The translations under genes and the position numbers were made by a program. Positions 34,040 to 43,961 of a stretch of 64,000 nt of DNA are shown here, one piece after another. The notes below the pieces were generated by a model, which saw only the letters and a list, made by a program, of their open reading frames with translations, made no database searches and was not told the DNA's origin. The stretch is taken from assembly GCF_019279795.1 (NCBI RefSeq), contig NC_056744.1:906703571-906767570 (forward strand), in the 5' to 3' direction. Each line of letters begins with the position of its first letter. The stretch's first letter is position 1. The stretch is from Protopterus annectens. Taxonomy: Eukaryota; Chordata; Ceratodontiformes; Protopteridae.

Positions 34040-35058
34040 ATGATTTCAGAACACATTTGTCTGAAATTATCTGTTGCCAGAAAGGTTCCAGTGTGGGAAA
34101 GGGTCACAAGATCTCTTGAACAGTTCAGACTTGTTGGACTGCCCTTGATTTTGGGAGGTTCAAGACTTCTTTTTGGAACCCCCTTGCCATTTCTTCTTAA
34201 GTGTATGTTTACCTGTATTTTATTGAGACTGTTTATTCTGTATTTGCCGAAATTGGATGAGGAGAAAATTTGGAAAAGGAGGGCTAAAACATCTTAGAGA
34301 TTCCCTGGATCAGTTTGCCCCTTTCGTCACACTTTTTGATCACCTCTGCAACAGAGCAGCCAAACAATAAATCTCTACTCTAGGGAGAATTTAAAATCTC
34401 ATGTTTAACAACATCTGGGAGGTTCTGAGATAGCAACCCATGCAAACTTCCTCAAAATCACAACAGTGGCCATAGCCCTGGAAGAAGTATCATCAGAGTA
34501 GTACACATACTGTAAACAATGAGTAGTGACCTGTGCAGTGAAAGAAAGAAAGAAATGAGAAGAAACTGCAGAAAAAAATTCTTCATACTTTCACAATTTG
34601 TCAGAATAAACTAACATATTAGCCTGACCATTCAAAATTCTGAAAATCAAAGTTCCAGAATTATGCACTTCCCCCATACCTATCAACAATTTTTCCATCC
34701 TTATCAGAAAGAGTAGGACTGGAATTAACTAAGTGCTTAGCAGTATTGGGTTCAACTAAAGCTACAGCTGCTGTGTCAGGTTTGGAAAAAGTGTACAAAA
34801 TTTTAAAAGACTGAGGAACTTTATACATCCTATCTGCCATTACAGGGGCAGCTGACTATCAGGAAAATGGTAGGCAGTAGCACACACATCCTTTGAAGCA
34901 GACAAAAGAGGTGAAAAGGGTGCAGTTTCTGGAAAATACTTCTGTAATAACTCATACTATTTTCTAAGAGACTGAGAAAGTGTTCTCCATCTGAAAACAC
35001 TGGCACATTCTATCAACAGTCTCAGAGAAAGAAACCCCCTCATATGAAGAATCAGAAA
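34040..35058 (-). pseudogene. DIRS-3 gag, C-terminal portion left of DIRS-1
   Basis: No long frame remains. Conceptual minus-strand translation up to the DIRS-1 insertion point contains a Ser/Asp/Glu-rich stretch (SDSSYEG, FSETVDR) matching YEDSDAEES.PSASPPE..SF.ETL of DIRS-1 and DIRS-2. The gag frame is cut at 35058 and resumes at 40554. Confidence 0.55.
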
Positions 35059-35277
35059 AGTACAGTTTTGTACCTACCATAAATGTAGATGTCCGAACAG
35101 GATAGCATCTGCAGTCCTAACAAATGGGTTGTCCTGTCGTCAGGCAGCCCTTCGGTCGGCAGGATTCCAAAGTCTGGGTCTGGCCTCGGCTGGTGTCGCA
35201 CTTCACCCGACGTCATCTCTGCTGGTCTTCGGGTATAAAGGCATCAGCCGACGCCATTTTCCTCAGTGTTTCTTGCC
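35059..35277 (+). repeat. DIRS-1 left terminal inverted repeat
   Basis: From GGGTTGTCCTGTCGTCAGGC inward it is the near-perfect complement of 40368-40553 and contains GGTATAAAGGCATCAG, a possible TATA-like signal. Its outermost 30 bp (AGTACAGTTTTGTACC onward to TAG at 35088) have no counterpart in the right repeat. They contain the short inverted repeat GTACA-N4-TGTAC. Confidence 0.9.
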
Positions 35278-35477
35278 CCAGATGCCAGTTGCCCTCTTGG
35301 AAAACTAAATTTTGGATAAATGCCAATGTTTCCAAAAAAAATAGTAGGCAAACACAAAAAATAAGCATGTATGTACATATATACAAACAAATACACCATA
35401 AGAGATCCCCCTCTAGCTAGCTATTAGGAGGGTAAATACCTAGGAGTACCACAGAGGGAAGGAGGGTGGGTAATCCT

Positions 35478-35575
35478 GACTGCAGATGCTATCCTGTTCG
35501 GACATCTACATTTATGGTAGGTACAAAACTGTACTATGTCCTTCAAGGATGCATCTGCAGTCCTAACAAATGGGT
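35478..35575. repeat. Internal complementary region (ICR) of DIRS-1
   Basis: Bases 35478-35535 are the exact complement of 35059-35116. Bases 35536-35575 complement 40514-40553 with one mismatch. The junction 35535/35536 reads CTGTACT|ATGTCC. It represents the joint of the circular intermediate and is the template by which DIRS elements restore their ends. Confidence 0.92.
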
Positions 35576-35639
35576 AGAATACCATAGCCAAACTAGGGGA
35601 GGAGGAAGAAGAATTATGGTGTAGTTAGGATCCCTTGCA

Positions 35640-36640
35640 ATACAGCAGTGGCAAACCCTGCTCGGGATCTAGAGAATAGAGGTAAGTTGTAATGCTTGGC
35701 AAATGTATGCACGGAGGTCCAAGTAGCCGCCTCAATAATGTCCTTGGTAGCCACTCCTCATAAGAAAGCAGTGGTAGTGGCTGTAGCCCTTGTAGAGTGA
35801 GGTCTTATGTTCTGTGGAATTTGCTTTCCATGGTAGGAGTAACAGAATCTTATGCAATTTCCTATCCACTTGGAGATTGTCTGTTTGGAAATTGCTTTTC
35901 CTTCCCTTCCTGTTGCATAAGCTACTAAAAGCTGGTCAGTTTTTCTATTGACCTTGGTTCTGTCCAGGTAGTAGCGCAACTGTCTATGTACATCCAAGGT
36001 ATGCAGCAGTCTTTCCCCCCTGTTCTGTGGATTGGGAAAGAAGGTAGGTAGGTGGATTGCCTGGTTTAGAGACACTCTGGATACCACCTTAGGCATAAAT
36101 GAAGGATTAGTTCTCATGGACACTCTATCTTGATGGAAGATTAGGAAGGGTTGTACTGCCATTAAGGCCTGTAGTTCCGAAACCCTTCTTGCTGAAGTAA
36201 TTGCCAGTAGGAAAGCGGTTTTCCATGATAGGTGTTGAAGATCTGCTGTTGCTGCTGGTTCAAATGGAGGGAGTGTCAATTTTTCTAGCACAAAGTTCAA
36301 GTCCCATGCTGGTAATGGTGGTTTCCTAGGAGGTTTTACATTCTTGATTCCTCTGAGGAACTGCCTGAGTAGAGGATGTGAGAAGACAGGGGGATCGAAG
36401 CTGTATTCTGCAGAAATAGCTGATGCATGTATCTTGATGGAGGAATAGGACAGGCCTGTATGGAGAAGCTCTGCCAAGTACTCCAGGATGTTAGCAATAT
36501 CTATCTTTGACATCTTTTCCTCTTTCAGTACTCCAAATGACAAACCTTTTCCATTTTCCTGCATAGTTCCTTCTTGTTGAAGGTCTGCGGGCCTCAAGGA
36601 TAATGTCTTTAACCCTTTGGGATAAATCTGGGTTAGTTGC
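35640..36640 (-). pseudogene. DIRS-1 tyrosine recombinase, one in-frame stop
   Basis: The 279-codon frame 36597-35758 has the helical N-terminal part (SSIKIHASAISAEY at 52-65), WDLNFVLEKLTLPPFEPAA, the box AITSARRVSELQAL (first catalytic Arg, about residue 138), KQTISKWI and HSTR at 267-270 (second catalytic His and Arg). A TGA at 35758-35760 stops it just before G-V-A-T. Past the stop, the same frame continues through AATWTSVHTFAKHY, whose Tyr (codon 35689-35691) is the likely nucleophile. DIRS-2 has Arg at the stop position. The N-terminal RRPSTRRNYAGKWKRF (about 36600-36550) is in another frame, so a frameshift lies near 36550. Confidence 0.88.
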
Positions 36641-36642
36641 TG

Positions 36643-37616
36643 TTATGTGATGTTCCAGGCAGTCAGTTGCAGAGTTTTTAGGTTTGGATGCATGATGTTG
36701 TAGTCGTTCTGAGTTAACATCAAAGGCATCAGGGGTAGTGTCCATGTTCTCCCCCGTGACATGCTCCTCAGCAATGGATACCAGTGTTGTTTTGGCCAAT
36801 TTGGAGCCATCAGAATTATCCTTGGACGTTCCTCTTTGATTTTCAGTAGTACCTTGTGCATCAAAGGAAGAGGTGGAAATGCATATGCTGTCAAGCTTTT
36901 CCAACTGAAGGATAGAGAGTCCACCTTCCATGCAAGTGGGTGGTATGTCCTTGTGCAGAATTTCTTGAGCTGGTGATTGAGTGGGGATGCGAATAGGTCT
37001 ATTTGTGGCATTCCCCATTTCTTTGTGATGGCCTTGAAGATGTCCGGGTGTAGCATCCATTCGTGAGCATCCGAGGTAGTTCTGCTTAACATGTCTGCTA
37101 GGATGTTTTTACAAATATTGCCTGTAACTGGATGTTGTAGCTCAGAGCCATATTCCAAAGGTCCAGAGTCATTCTGCATAGGGGTATGAATGAGTGCCTC
37201 CCTGTTTGTTGATGTACCACATGACTGTGGTGTTGTCTGTCCTTATCATTAAATGGCCTTCTTTGAGGAATGGCCTGAAATTCTGGATTGCTAGTTTTAC
37301 TGCCAGCATTTCTTTTGATTTATGTGCAGGTGCAGCTGGTCTGGAGTCCATAATCCTTGTATGCATTTGTCCAGCATGTGTGCCCCCAACCTAGGTCTGA
37401 GGCGTCCGTTGTGATGGTTTGGCTTGCTTGAAAGTTGTGGAAGGGCAAGCCTGGGTTTGACTGGCATGCTTGAGCCCACCATAGGAACTCTTGTTTCAGG
37501 CATGGGATTAGTGGGATTTCGGTTTCTAAGCTGTGCCTGTGTTGAGACCATAAATTCTTTAGGTACCACTGTAGCTTTCTCATATGCAGTCTGGCATGGG
37601 GACCAGGATTATGCAT
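36643..37616 (-). pseudogene. DIRS-1 RNase H region
   Basis: Three overlapping frames carry it. 37616-37320 has ARLHMRKLQWYLKNLW and TITTDASDLGWGH (T-D-A-S, first catalytic Asp). 37366-37169 has NQKS-like KSKEMLAVKLAIQNF (catalytic Glu) and LMIRTDNTTVMWYINKQGGT (catalytic Asp). 37179-36643 has ILADMLSRTTSDAHEW (A-D-x-L-S-R), MPQIDLFASPLNHQLKKF and AYAFPPLPLMHKVLLKIKEE. The two frame changes (near 37340 and 37175) break the gene although all active-site motifs survive. Confidence 0.82.
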
Positions 37617-38427
37617 GATGCCATGAAGCCCAAGGCCTGCAGTACTTTCCTTGCTGTTAGTTTGTTCTGCTTTGTTAATGCCAAGAAGTAAAGAGGGAGT
37701 TGTTCTTGTTTTTCTGCAGTTAGGAATGCCATCTGTTTTACTGTGTCCAATTCAAGAATGTTCTTGTTTGGGATGGTATCAGTCTTGACTTTTTTAAATT
37801 GACTGTGTATCCCAGGGCTTGTAGTAAGCAAATGACTCTTTGTAAGTCTTTTGTCAGCTTGCTTTTGTTGTCCGCTTGTATCAGGCAGTCGTCCAGGTAT
37901 GGATAAATTTGGATTCCCTGTAGCCTGCAATGAGCGATTACTGATGCCAGGCATTTTGTGAATACTCTGGGCACAGTAGATAAGCCAAAGGGCAATGCTG
38001 AGAATTGATAATGCTCTGATCCTGCAAGAAATCTGAGGTATCTTCTGCAATTTGGTCGTATGGGGACGTGCAGGTATGCCTCCTTGAGATCTAGAGTTAC
38101 CAGCCAACACTCCTTGCCCAGCATGGGAAGAAGTTGCTGTAGGGTCAGCATTTTGAATTTTGGGACAATGATGAATGTGTTTAAGGCGGACAGGTCGAGA
38201 ATAGGTCTCCAACTTTTCTCTTTTCTTGGTACTAGGAAGAGTCTGGAGTAGAATCCTTTGCCCTGTTCTGTTGGTGGTACTCTTTCCACAGCTCTCATCT
38301 TTGTTAATTGAGCTATCTGCTTTAGAGCTTCTGTTTTCTGATTTGGAGGTAGGTTTGGCATTCCTCTTTTACTGGTAAGGTGTGGAAGTGAAACCTGTAG
38401 CCTTGGTCTATGGTCTGCAAAATCCAC
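37580..38427 (-). pseudogene. DIRS-1 reverse transcriptase
   Basis: The frame 38427-37738 (229 codons) has GKGFYSRLFLVPRKEKSWRP, ILDLSALNTFIIVPKF, WLVTLDLKEAYLHVPIRP (motif A), HYQFSALPFGLSTVPRVF (motif B) and IYPYLDDCLI (motif C, YLDD intact, about 37890-37905). It ends in a frame change near 37740. The thumb continues as LPLYFLALTKQNKLTARKVL to about 37580 in another frame. The frame begins shortly after the gag stop at 38509. Confidence 0.88.
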
Positions 38428-38508
38428 TTGTCTTTGTGATATAGTGCCAATTTTTGAAAATAAGGCTAACTTTCCGCCTAAGGGTGCTGCTATTTGTTCC
38501 CTGGTAAG

Positions 38509-40246
38509 TCACTGTGATTGTCCTGTTGCAGTGGCAGTGGTTGTGTCTGTGCCTCGCTGGTTATTGCCTTGCCACTGGCGTCCTCTGTAGGCACCTCCTC
38601 TGGATTGATTTCTGCCTCTGGAACGTCTATTCCTGCCTCTCTGAGATTTAGAGGAGTCTGGAAAGGACCAATTTTTGGAAGGCCAGTTCCTGCTAAACCT
38701 TGGGGGCTGAACCTGTAAGAAATCCTTAACTGTTTGTACAGATTTTGCCTTATCTTCCATTTTCTTCATTACTTGCTGAGCAGGAGAACCAAATAGACTG
38801 GCCTTATCCATAGGAGCATCTAACAGCTTTGCTTTAACATGATCCGGCAAGACTTGTTCTTTTAACCATGCATGCCTTCTTATAACTGTGCCAGTCATGG
38901 CTGATCTAAATGAAGCCTCCAGTGCATCATAGCCACATTTTAAGGAATGGTTACTAACCTGCTGAATGTTATTCACCATTTCTAAAACATATTTCTTATC
39001 TAAGGAGTCATCAGAGGACAGTTTCTTAGTTAACTGATCAAGCATAAACTCTTGGTATTGGATCATATGAAACTGACAGTTCAAAGCTCTAGCTGAGAGA
39101 GTAGCAGAGGTGTAAAGTTTGTTACCCCATCTCTCTAAGGACCTGGATTCCCTTTCAGAAGGGAGAGGGTTTTTTGTTGAGGTCGAAGCTACTGCCTTAG
39201 GCCCCTGGGAGATAGTCTCAGGATCTGCAAGTGGGGCCTTATATAGGTGGTGATGAGTGTCCGGTACCCTGTAAAACCTATCTGGTTTGGCAGGGGCTGG
39301 AGGTAAAGTATCAGGAGCAGTGCAAACATCATTAAATGCATCATCCACAACAGGCAGAACTGGAGGTATAGCTAAGGGCCTATGTTGCGGTAAGTGTAGA
39401 AAGGTCCTAAGCCTTTTTCTTGAGAAATCTTGTCCCTGCCATTGGAATTGCTCTCTCATGGCATGTAAGGTTTCCCCAAAGGAAACTTCCTCTGGAGGAG
39501 AGGCAGATGGAATAGATTCTTCAGCATCGGAATCTTCATAAGTAGAAAAAGGAGCCTCTGGATGGTCTGTAATGTCTGAGTCATCAGAAGAATCATCTGA
39601 GGACACTGGCTCTGGGGGCTCTGCTCTAGGTCTCTTTTCTGGAGGCTGAGAGGCCCTGTCTGGGTGAGATTGGGATCCCCTAATTAAAGAGATGAGATCC
39701 TCTGCCAGAGTAAGCATTTGAGAACTGGAACTGGGCCTGTGTGAGGGGCTTAACAGGCACTGATTTAGCAGTTTTGGCTGCTTTAGCCCTGGCAAAGGCC
39801 TTAATGGACATGGCTGCAGGAGGCCTAGCAGCACCACGTGCTGGGGTAGAGACATCCAAAGGGATGGTGTCTGATAATTCTATAGGAACCACATTAGTAG
39901 GCAAAACTTCAGAGGCCGATTCAACTAGGGTAGCAGGAGCCTCGGTAGTAGTCATGGATTCGGCTGAAGATTGACCCGTTTGCTCAGTTTTTTGCTTAAC
40001 CGTGGTTTCGTGTCGGTCTTTTTTTAACAATTTGAGAAGTCGGAGGATCCGACGGCATAATGTATGCAAAATCTGAGCGAAAAACTGTTCAGCAAACTCC
40101 GACTTGAAGGAAGCACAGGCTAAACAGGCTGCTACGTCGTGGTCTGGGCCTAAACAAGGTAAGCAGTAAGAGTGGAAATCTTTATGAGGTATTTGTTTCC
40201 CACAAGTTAAACAGTTATTTACTTTTTCTGACATCGGCTGAGGCAA
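38509..40246 (-). pseudogene. DIRS-1 gag-like protein with N-terminal zinc-binding motif
   Basis: The frame 40246-39680 starts MPQPMSEKVNN and has CLTCGKQIPHKDFHSYCLPC followed by LGPDHDVAACLACASF at residues 13-48, a C-x2-C, H-x2-C-x2-C, H, C-x2-C pattern. The frame 39855-38509 (448 codons) continues with SSSSQMLTLAEDLISLIRGS, an acidic stretch (DSDAEESIPSASPPEE), VIRRHAWLKEQVLP and a basic Arg/Gly/Ser-rich tail (RGRNRRSRGRNQSRGG) suited to nucleic-acid binding. The two frames join through one frameshift near 39730. Start ATG 40246 is supported by its position right after the terminal repeat and by conservation of the zinc motif. Confidence 0.82.
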
Positions 40247-40367
40247 GAAAGAGTCCCAAACGGGTACTTAGCTTTTTAGAAGTCTTCGAAGTAGTATTCG
40301 GTAGTGGTAATCTCTGGATCTGACCGACCGGCACTTGCGAACAGCTTCTGCTTCGGGCACCACACGG

Positions 40368-40553
40368 CAAGAAAGACTGAGGAAAATGGCGTCGGCTGAT
40401 GCCTTTATACCCGAAGACCAGCAGAGATGACGTCGGGTGAAGTGCGACACCAGCCGAGGCCAGACCCAGACTTTGGAATCCGGCCGACCGAAGGGCTGCC
40501 TGACGACAGGACAACCCATTTGTTAGGACTGCAGATGCATCCTTAAAGGACAT
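40368..40553 (-). repeat. DIRS-1 right terminal inverted repeat
   Basis: Complement of the inner part of the left repeat. It lies just upstream of gag and includes CTTTATACCCGAAGACC, so transcription signals may lie here. It ends CTTAAAGGACAT at 40553. Confidence 0.9.
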
Positions 40554-40597
40554 CTGAGCTCTTCTCAGAGTCTGAATCAGAAATAGGAGGAAAAAAA
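40554..40597 (-). pseudogene. 44-bp remnant of DIRS-3 gag between DIRS-1 and DIRS-2
   Basis: It encodes PPISDSDSEKSS on the minus strand, part of the acidic Ser/Asp/Glu stretch of DIRS gag. It continues the frame of the pieces on either side (34040-35058 and 46149 onward), which supports both insertions having landed in DIRS-3. Confidence 0.7.
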
Positions 40598-40815
40598 GTA
40601 CAGTTGTGTACACTTACCATAAATGTAGATGATGGAGTGTATTCACTGTTGCAGTCATCACCTGTGGGGTTATCCCTGCTGTGGTAGCCCTTGGACGGCC
40701 CAAATACCAGAGTCACTGTTTTTCTGTGTCGGCTGTTGTCACTTGCTGACTGACATCAGGGCATCAGTGCTACAAAGCCAGGCAGCTGATGCCATTACAT
40801 CAGTTTTTCTTGCCC
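40598..40815 (+). repeat. DIRS-2 left terminal inverted repeat
   Basis: Starts AGTACAGTTGTGTACACTTA and, after the first 32 bp, complements the right repeat (GACATCAGGGCATCAGTGCT and CAGCTGATGCCATTACATCA). The 32-bp extension holds GTACA-N4-TGTAC and ACCATAAATGTAG, shared with DIRS-1. Confidence 0.88.
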
Positions 40816-40930
40816 TAATCAGTAAGAAGCCCAAGTAATACGGTAAAGAGGTCCTGGTGGCTCAAAGCCACCTACAGAAGCTTATGTCTCCGTAAAGAAA
40901 GAAGATATATGGGGGAAGGAGGGAAACCAG

Positions 40931-41032
40931 GACTGCAATAGTGAATACACTCGAACATTTACATTTATGGTAAGTGTACACAACTGTACTATGGTTTTCG
41001 TGTTTCACTGTTGCAATCATCACCTGTGGGAG
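40931..41032. repeat. Internal complementary region (ICR) of DIRS-2
   Basis: 40931-40990 complements the left end and 40991-41032 complements the right end. The joint reads CTGTACT|ATGGTT, parallel to DIRS-1. Confidence 0.88.
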
Positions 41033-41059
41033 GATTCCCAAAGCTGAGGAGAGGGGTGG

Positions 41060-42110
41060 TAGGATTAGTAAGAGACCTAGGCCTGGGTCAGCAAGCCCTG
41101 CAGAACTGCAGAGGCAAACCCTGCCCTAGCCTTAGAAAATAGAGGTAGGTGGTAATGCTTGGTAAAGGTATGGAAAGAAGTCCAGGTGGTGGCAGCTTCC
41201 AGGATGCCCCTGGTGGGAACACCTCTGAGGAATGCTGTGGAAGTGGAGGCTGCCCTAGTGGAGTGGGTTCGAATAGATTTAGGGGGGTGTTTCCCATGTA
41301 ATCTGTAGCAGAAATGGATACAGTGTGATATCCATTTGGAAACTGTTTGCTTGGAAATGGGCTTCCCCTCTGCCCCTGGGGCAAAGCTGACAAGTAGTTG
41401 ATCTGTTTTCCTGAAGGGTTTAGTATGGTTCAGATAGTATCTGAGCTGTCTTTGCATGTCTAGTGAGTGCAAAATTCTTTCCCCTTGTTTTGAGGGTTAG
41501 GAAAGAAGGTGGGTAGATGTATGGCCTGGTTGAGAGTTACATTAGACAGCACCTTGGGTATAAAAGAGGGGTTAGTCCTCAAGGAAACCCTGTCTGCATG
41601 GAAAATGATGATGGTTTCAATGGCCATCAGTGCCTGAAGTTCTGAAACCCTTCTAGCTGAGGTGATAGCTAGGAGAAAAGCAGTCTTCCAGGAGAGGAAT
41701 CACAGTTCTGCTGAAGCAGCAGGTTCGAAGGGTGGTAAGGTTAGTTTTTCCAAAACATAATTCAGGTCCCAGCCTAGCGTGGGTGGCCTTCTAGGAGGTC
41801 GGATATTAGAAGCCCCTCTGAGGAATTGTTTGATCAAAGGATGGGAGAACAGAGGCTGATCGGTGTCAAAATCAGCTGAAATGGCTGAGGCGTGGATTTT
41901 AATAGAAGAGGAGGAGAGGCCACTATTAAGTAGCTACTCTAGGTAGTCCCGGATAAGAGGGATGGAAGGTTGTGAGGTATTACCCCCTCTGGACTGGCTC
42001 TAGGAGCAGAATCTTTTCCATTTACCAGAGTAAGATTTTCTGCTGCTGTGCCTTCTGGCCTCTGTGATAATATCTAGGACCTGTTTGCTCAACTGGGGCC
42101 TCTTGTTTCC
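41060..42110 (-). pseudogene. DIRS-2 tyrosine recombinase
   Basis: Frame 41472-41077 has LDMQRQLRYYLNHTKPFRKT, PISKQTVSKWISHCIHF, HSTRAASTSTAFLRGVPTRG and HTFTKHYHLPLF, so the second His-Arg pair and the likely nucleophile Tyr are present. The N-terminal part (KRPQLSKQVLDIITEARRHS, WDLNYVLEKLTLPPFEPAA, AITSARRVSELQALM) is found upstream to 42110 in other frames, with a stop near 41990 and a frame change near 41480. All catalytic residues are visible but not in one frame. Confidence 0.8.
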
Positions 42111-42239
42111 CTTTAGAGTATTAGCCATGCTGATAACTTGAGTCTGCAAGTCTGGGTGCAGTATCCCCCCACACCTGAGTCAGGAGGTCTGAGATTAGGG
42201 GAAGCTGCCTGGGAGGCTATAGTGTCAGGCTGCGCAGTA

Positions 42240-43092
42240 AGGGGTACCAATGTTGTCTGGGTCAATCTGGAGCAATGAGGATGGCCTAAGGTCTTTCCTT
42301 CCTTATTGTGATCAGTACCTTGGGGATAAGAGGCAAAGGAGGGAATGCATACACAAAGAGGGTGTTCCAGGGGAAGGTCAAGGCATCCACCTTCCAGGCT
42401 AGGTGGTGATACTCCCTGGTACAGATTTTTTTCAGCTGATGGTTGAGAAGCGAAGCAAAGAGATCAACCTCTGTAGTCCCCCACTCCTGAGTGATCTGTA
42501 AAAATATTTTTCTGTGGAGCTGCCATTCATGGGGGTCCAGTAAGTTCCTGCTTAAGTGGTCTGCCAGGGTGTTGTTGAGCCCTGGTGGGTATTGGGCTAT
42601 TAGGTGTAGTCCCATGGAAAAGGCTGTCAGCCAGAGGTTCATGGCTAGCCTGCACAGGGGGTAAGACTGGGTCCCTCCCTGTTTGTTGATGTACCACATT
42701 ACTGTGGTGTTGTCTGTTTTGATAAGGAGAACCCCCTAGCTTGAGATGGGGTTTGAAGGATGTCAGAGCCTTTTGTAATGCCATCATTTCTTTCTGGTTG
42801 ATGTGTAAGGGAAGGTGCTGGGCATCCCAAAGACCTTGGGTGCATCTGCCTTCTAGGTGAGTGCCCCAAAGCAATGTCTGAGGTATTGGTGGTAATGGTC
42901 TGCCCGGAGGGGTGAAGGAAAGACCCTTGTTCTTGGCACAGGCCCCCTGCCTACCTGAGGAACCCGACCCTTATACAGGTGATTAGAGGGAGAGAGGTCT
43001 CTAGAGGTTGAGTGTGCTGACAATAAAGGTTCTTTAGATACCACTGAAGTTTTCTCATGTGAAGCCTGGCCAGAGGAATTAGAAGGATGCAA
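42240..43092 (-). pseudogene. DIRS-2 RNase H region
   Basis: The frame 42699-42286 has MWYINKQGGTQSYPLCRLAM, NNTLADHLSRNLLDPHEW (A-D-x-L-S-R) and TTEVDLFASLLNHQLKKI. Upstream, NQKEMMALQKALTSF (catalytic Glu) is in frame 42874-42527, and first-motif sequence (ITTNTSDIAL-like) lies near 42880-42900. At least two frame changes. Confidence 0.75.
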
Positions 43093-43860
43093 GATGCCAT
43101 ATACCCCAAGGCTTGCAGGAACTTCCTCGCAGTGAGGTGACTTCTGGAAGCCAGCTGGGAAAAGTAGAGAGGCAGGAAGCTCTTCTTCTCTGGGGATAGG
43201 AAGGCCATTTGGGATGCTGTGTCCAGCAGTGCTCCCAAGAAAATTATCTTCCTGGAGGGTGTTTGCTGTGATTTCTTCAAGTTGATGGTGAACCCTAAGG
43301 AAGTTAAGGAGGGTTTTGACAAAGAGGAGGTCCTGCAGCAGCTTTTATTTGCACTCTGCCTGACTGAGGCAGTCATCGAGATATGGGTAAATCTGTATGT
43401 TTCTCTGTCTGCAAAATGCTATGGCTGGAGCTAAGCATTTGGTGAATACCCTGGGAGCAGTAGATCAGCCAAAGGGTAGCGCAGAGAACTGAAAGTGTTG
43501 TGAGCCTGCTCTGAAGTGCAGGAATTTTCTGCATGATTCCCTTATGGGGATGTAGAGGTAGGCATCCTTTAGGTCTAAGGTCACTAGCCAGGCATTTTTT
43601 TGTCAGCATGGAAGCAGCTACTGCAAAGTTAGCATTTTGAACTTGGGGACCACCAGGGACATGTTCAGAATGGATAGATCCAGGATGGGGCACCAAGTGC
43701 CCTCTTTTCTGGGAACAAGGAATAGTCTGGAATAAAAGGTTTTGCCTGTTTGATCTGGGGGAAGAGGTTCTACTGCCCCCTGGGATATGAGTTTGGACTT
43801 GTTTCAATGCCTCTGCCCACTGATTTGGAGGTAAGTCTGGGTACCCTCTTGGAATTGGGA
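42950..43860 (-). pseudogene. DIRS-2 reverse transcriptase
   Basis: Minus-strand motifs in several frames: KTFYSRLFLVPRKEG and HPGSIHSEHV-type shadow of ILDLSILNMS, AWLVTLDLKDAYLYIP, HFQFSALPFG near 43490, and YPYLDDCLSQAE at about 43393-43360 (YLDD intact). Frame 43376-42951 continues with LGFTINLKKSQQTPSRKIIF. The domain is broken in the thumb and fingers. Confidence 0.7.
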
Positions 43861-43961
43861 GTTCATTGAGAGAGAATTTGCATCCCTAAAAAATTATCTT
43901 TAAGACCCATTGGTCCTTTGTTACCAAAGCCAATTTTCTTTGCAGAGGGATAGTCTTCCTC

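Larger units (their letters stand above)
35059..40553 (-). mobile_element. DIRS-1: structurally complete DIRS retrotransposon
   Basis: Length 5495 bp. Terminal inverted repeats 35059-35277 and 40368-40553, an ICR at 35478-35575, and gag, RT, RNase H and tyrosine recombinase in the standard order on the minus strand. The ICR halves match the first 58 bp of the left end exactly and the last 40 bp of the right end with one mismatch, so both ends are set to the base. No target duplication flanks it (left GAATCAGAAA, right CTGAGCTCTT), as expected for recombinase-mediated integration. A few frameshifts and one nonsense codon make it non-autonomous now. It lies inside DIRS-3. Confidence 0.92.

Noticed and set aside
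39287..39974. Plus-strand Ala/Gly-rich ORFs
   Set aside because: Antisense shadows of DIRS-1 gag.
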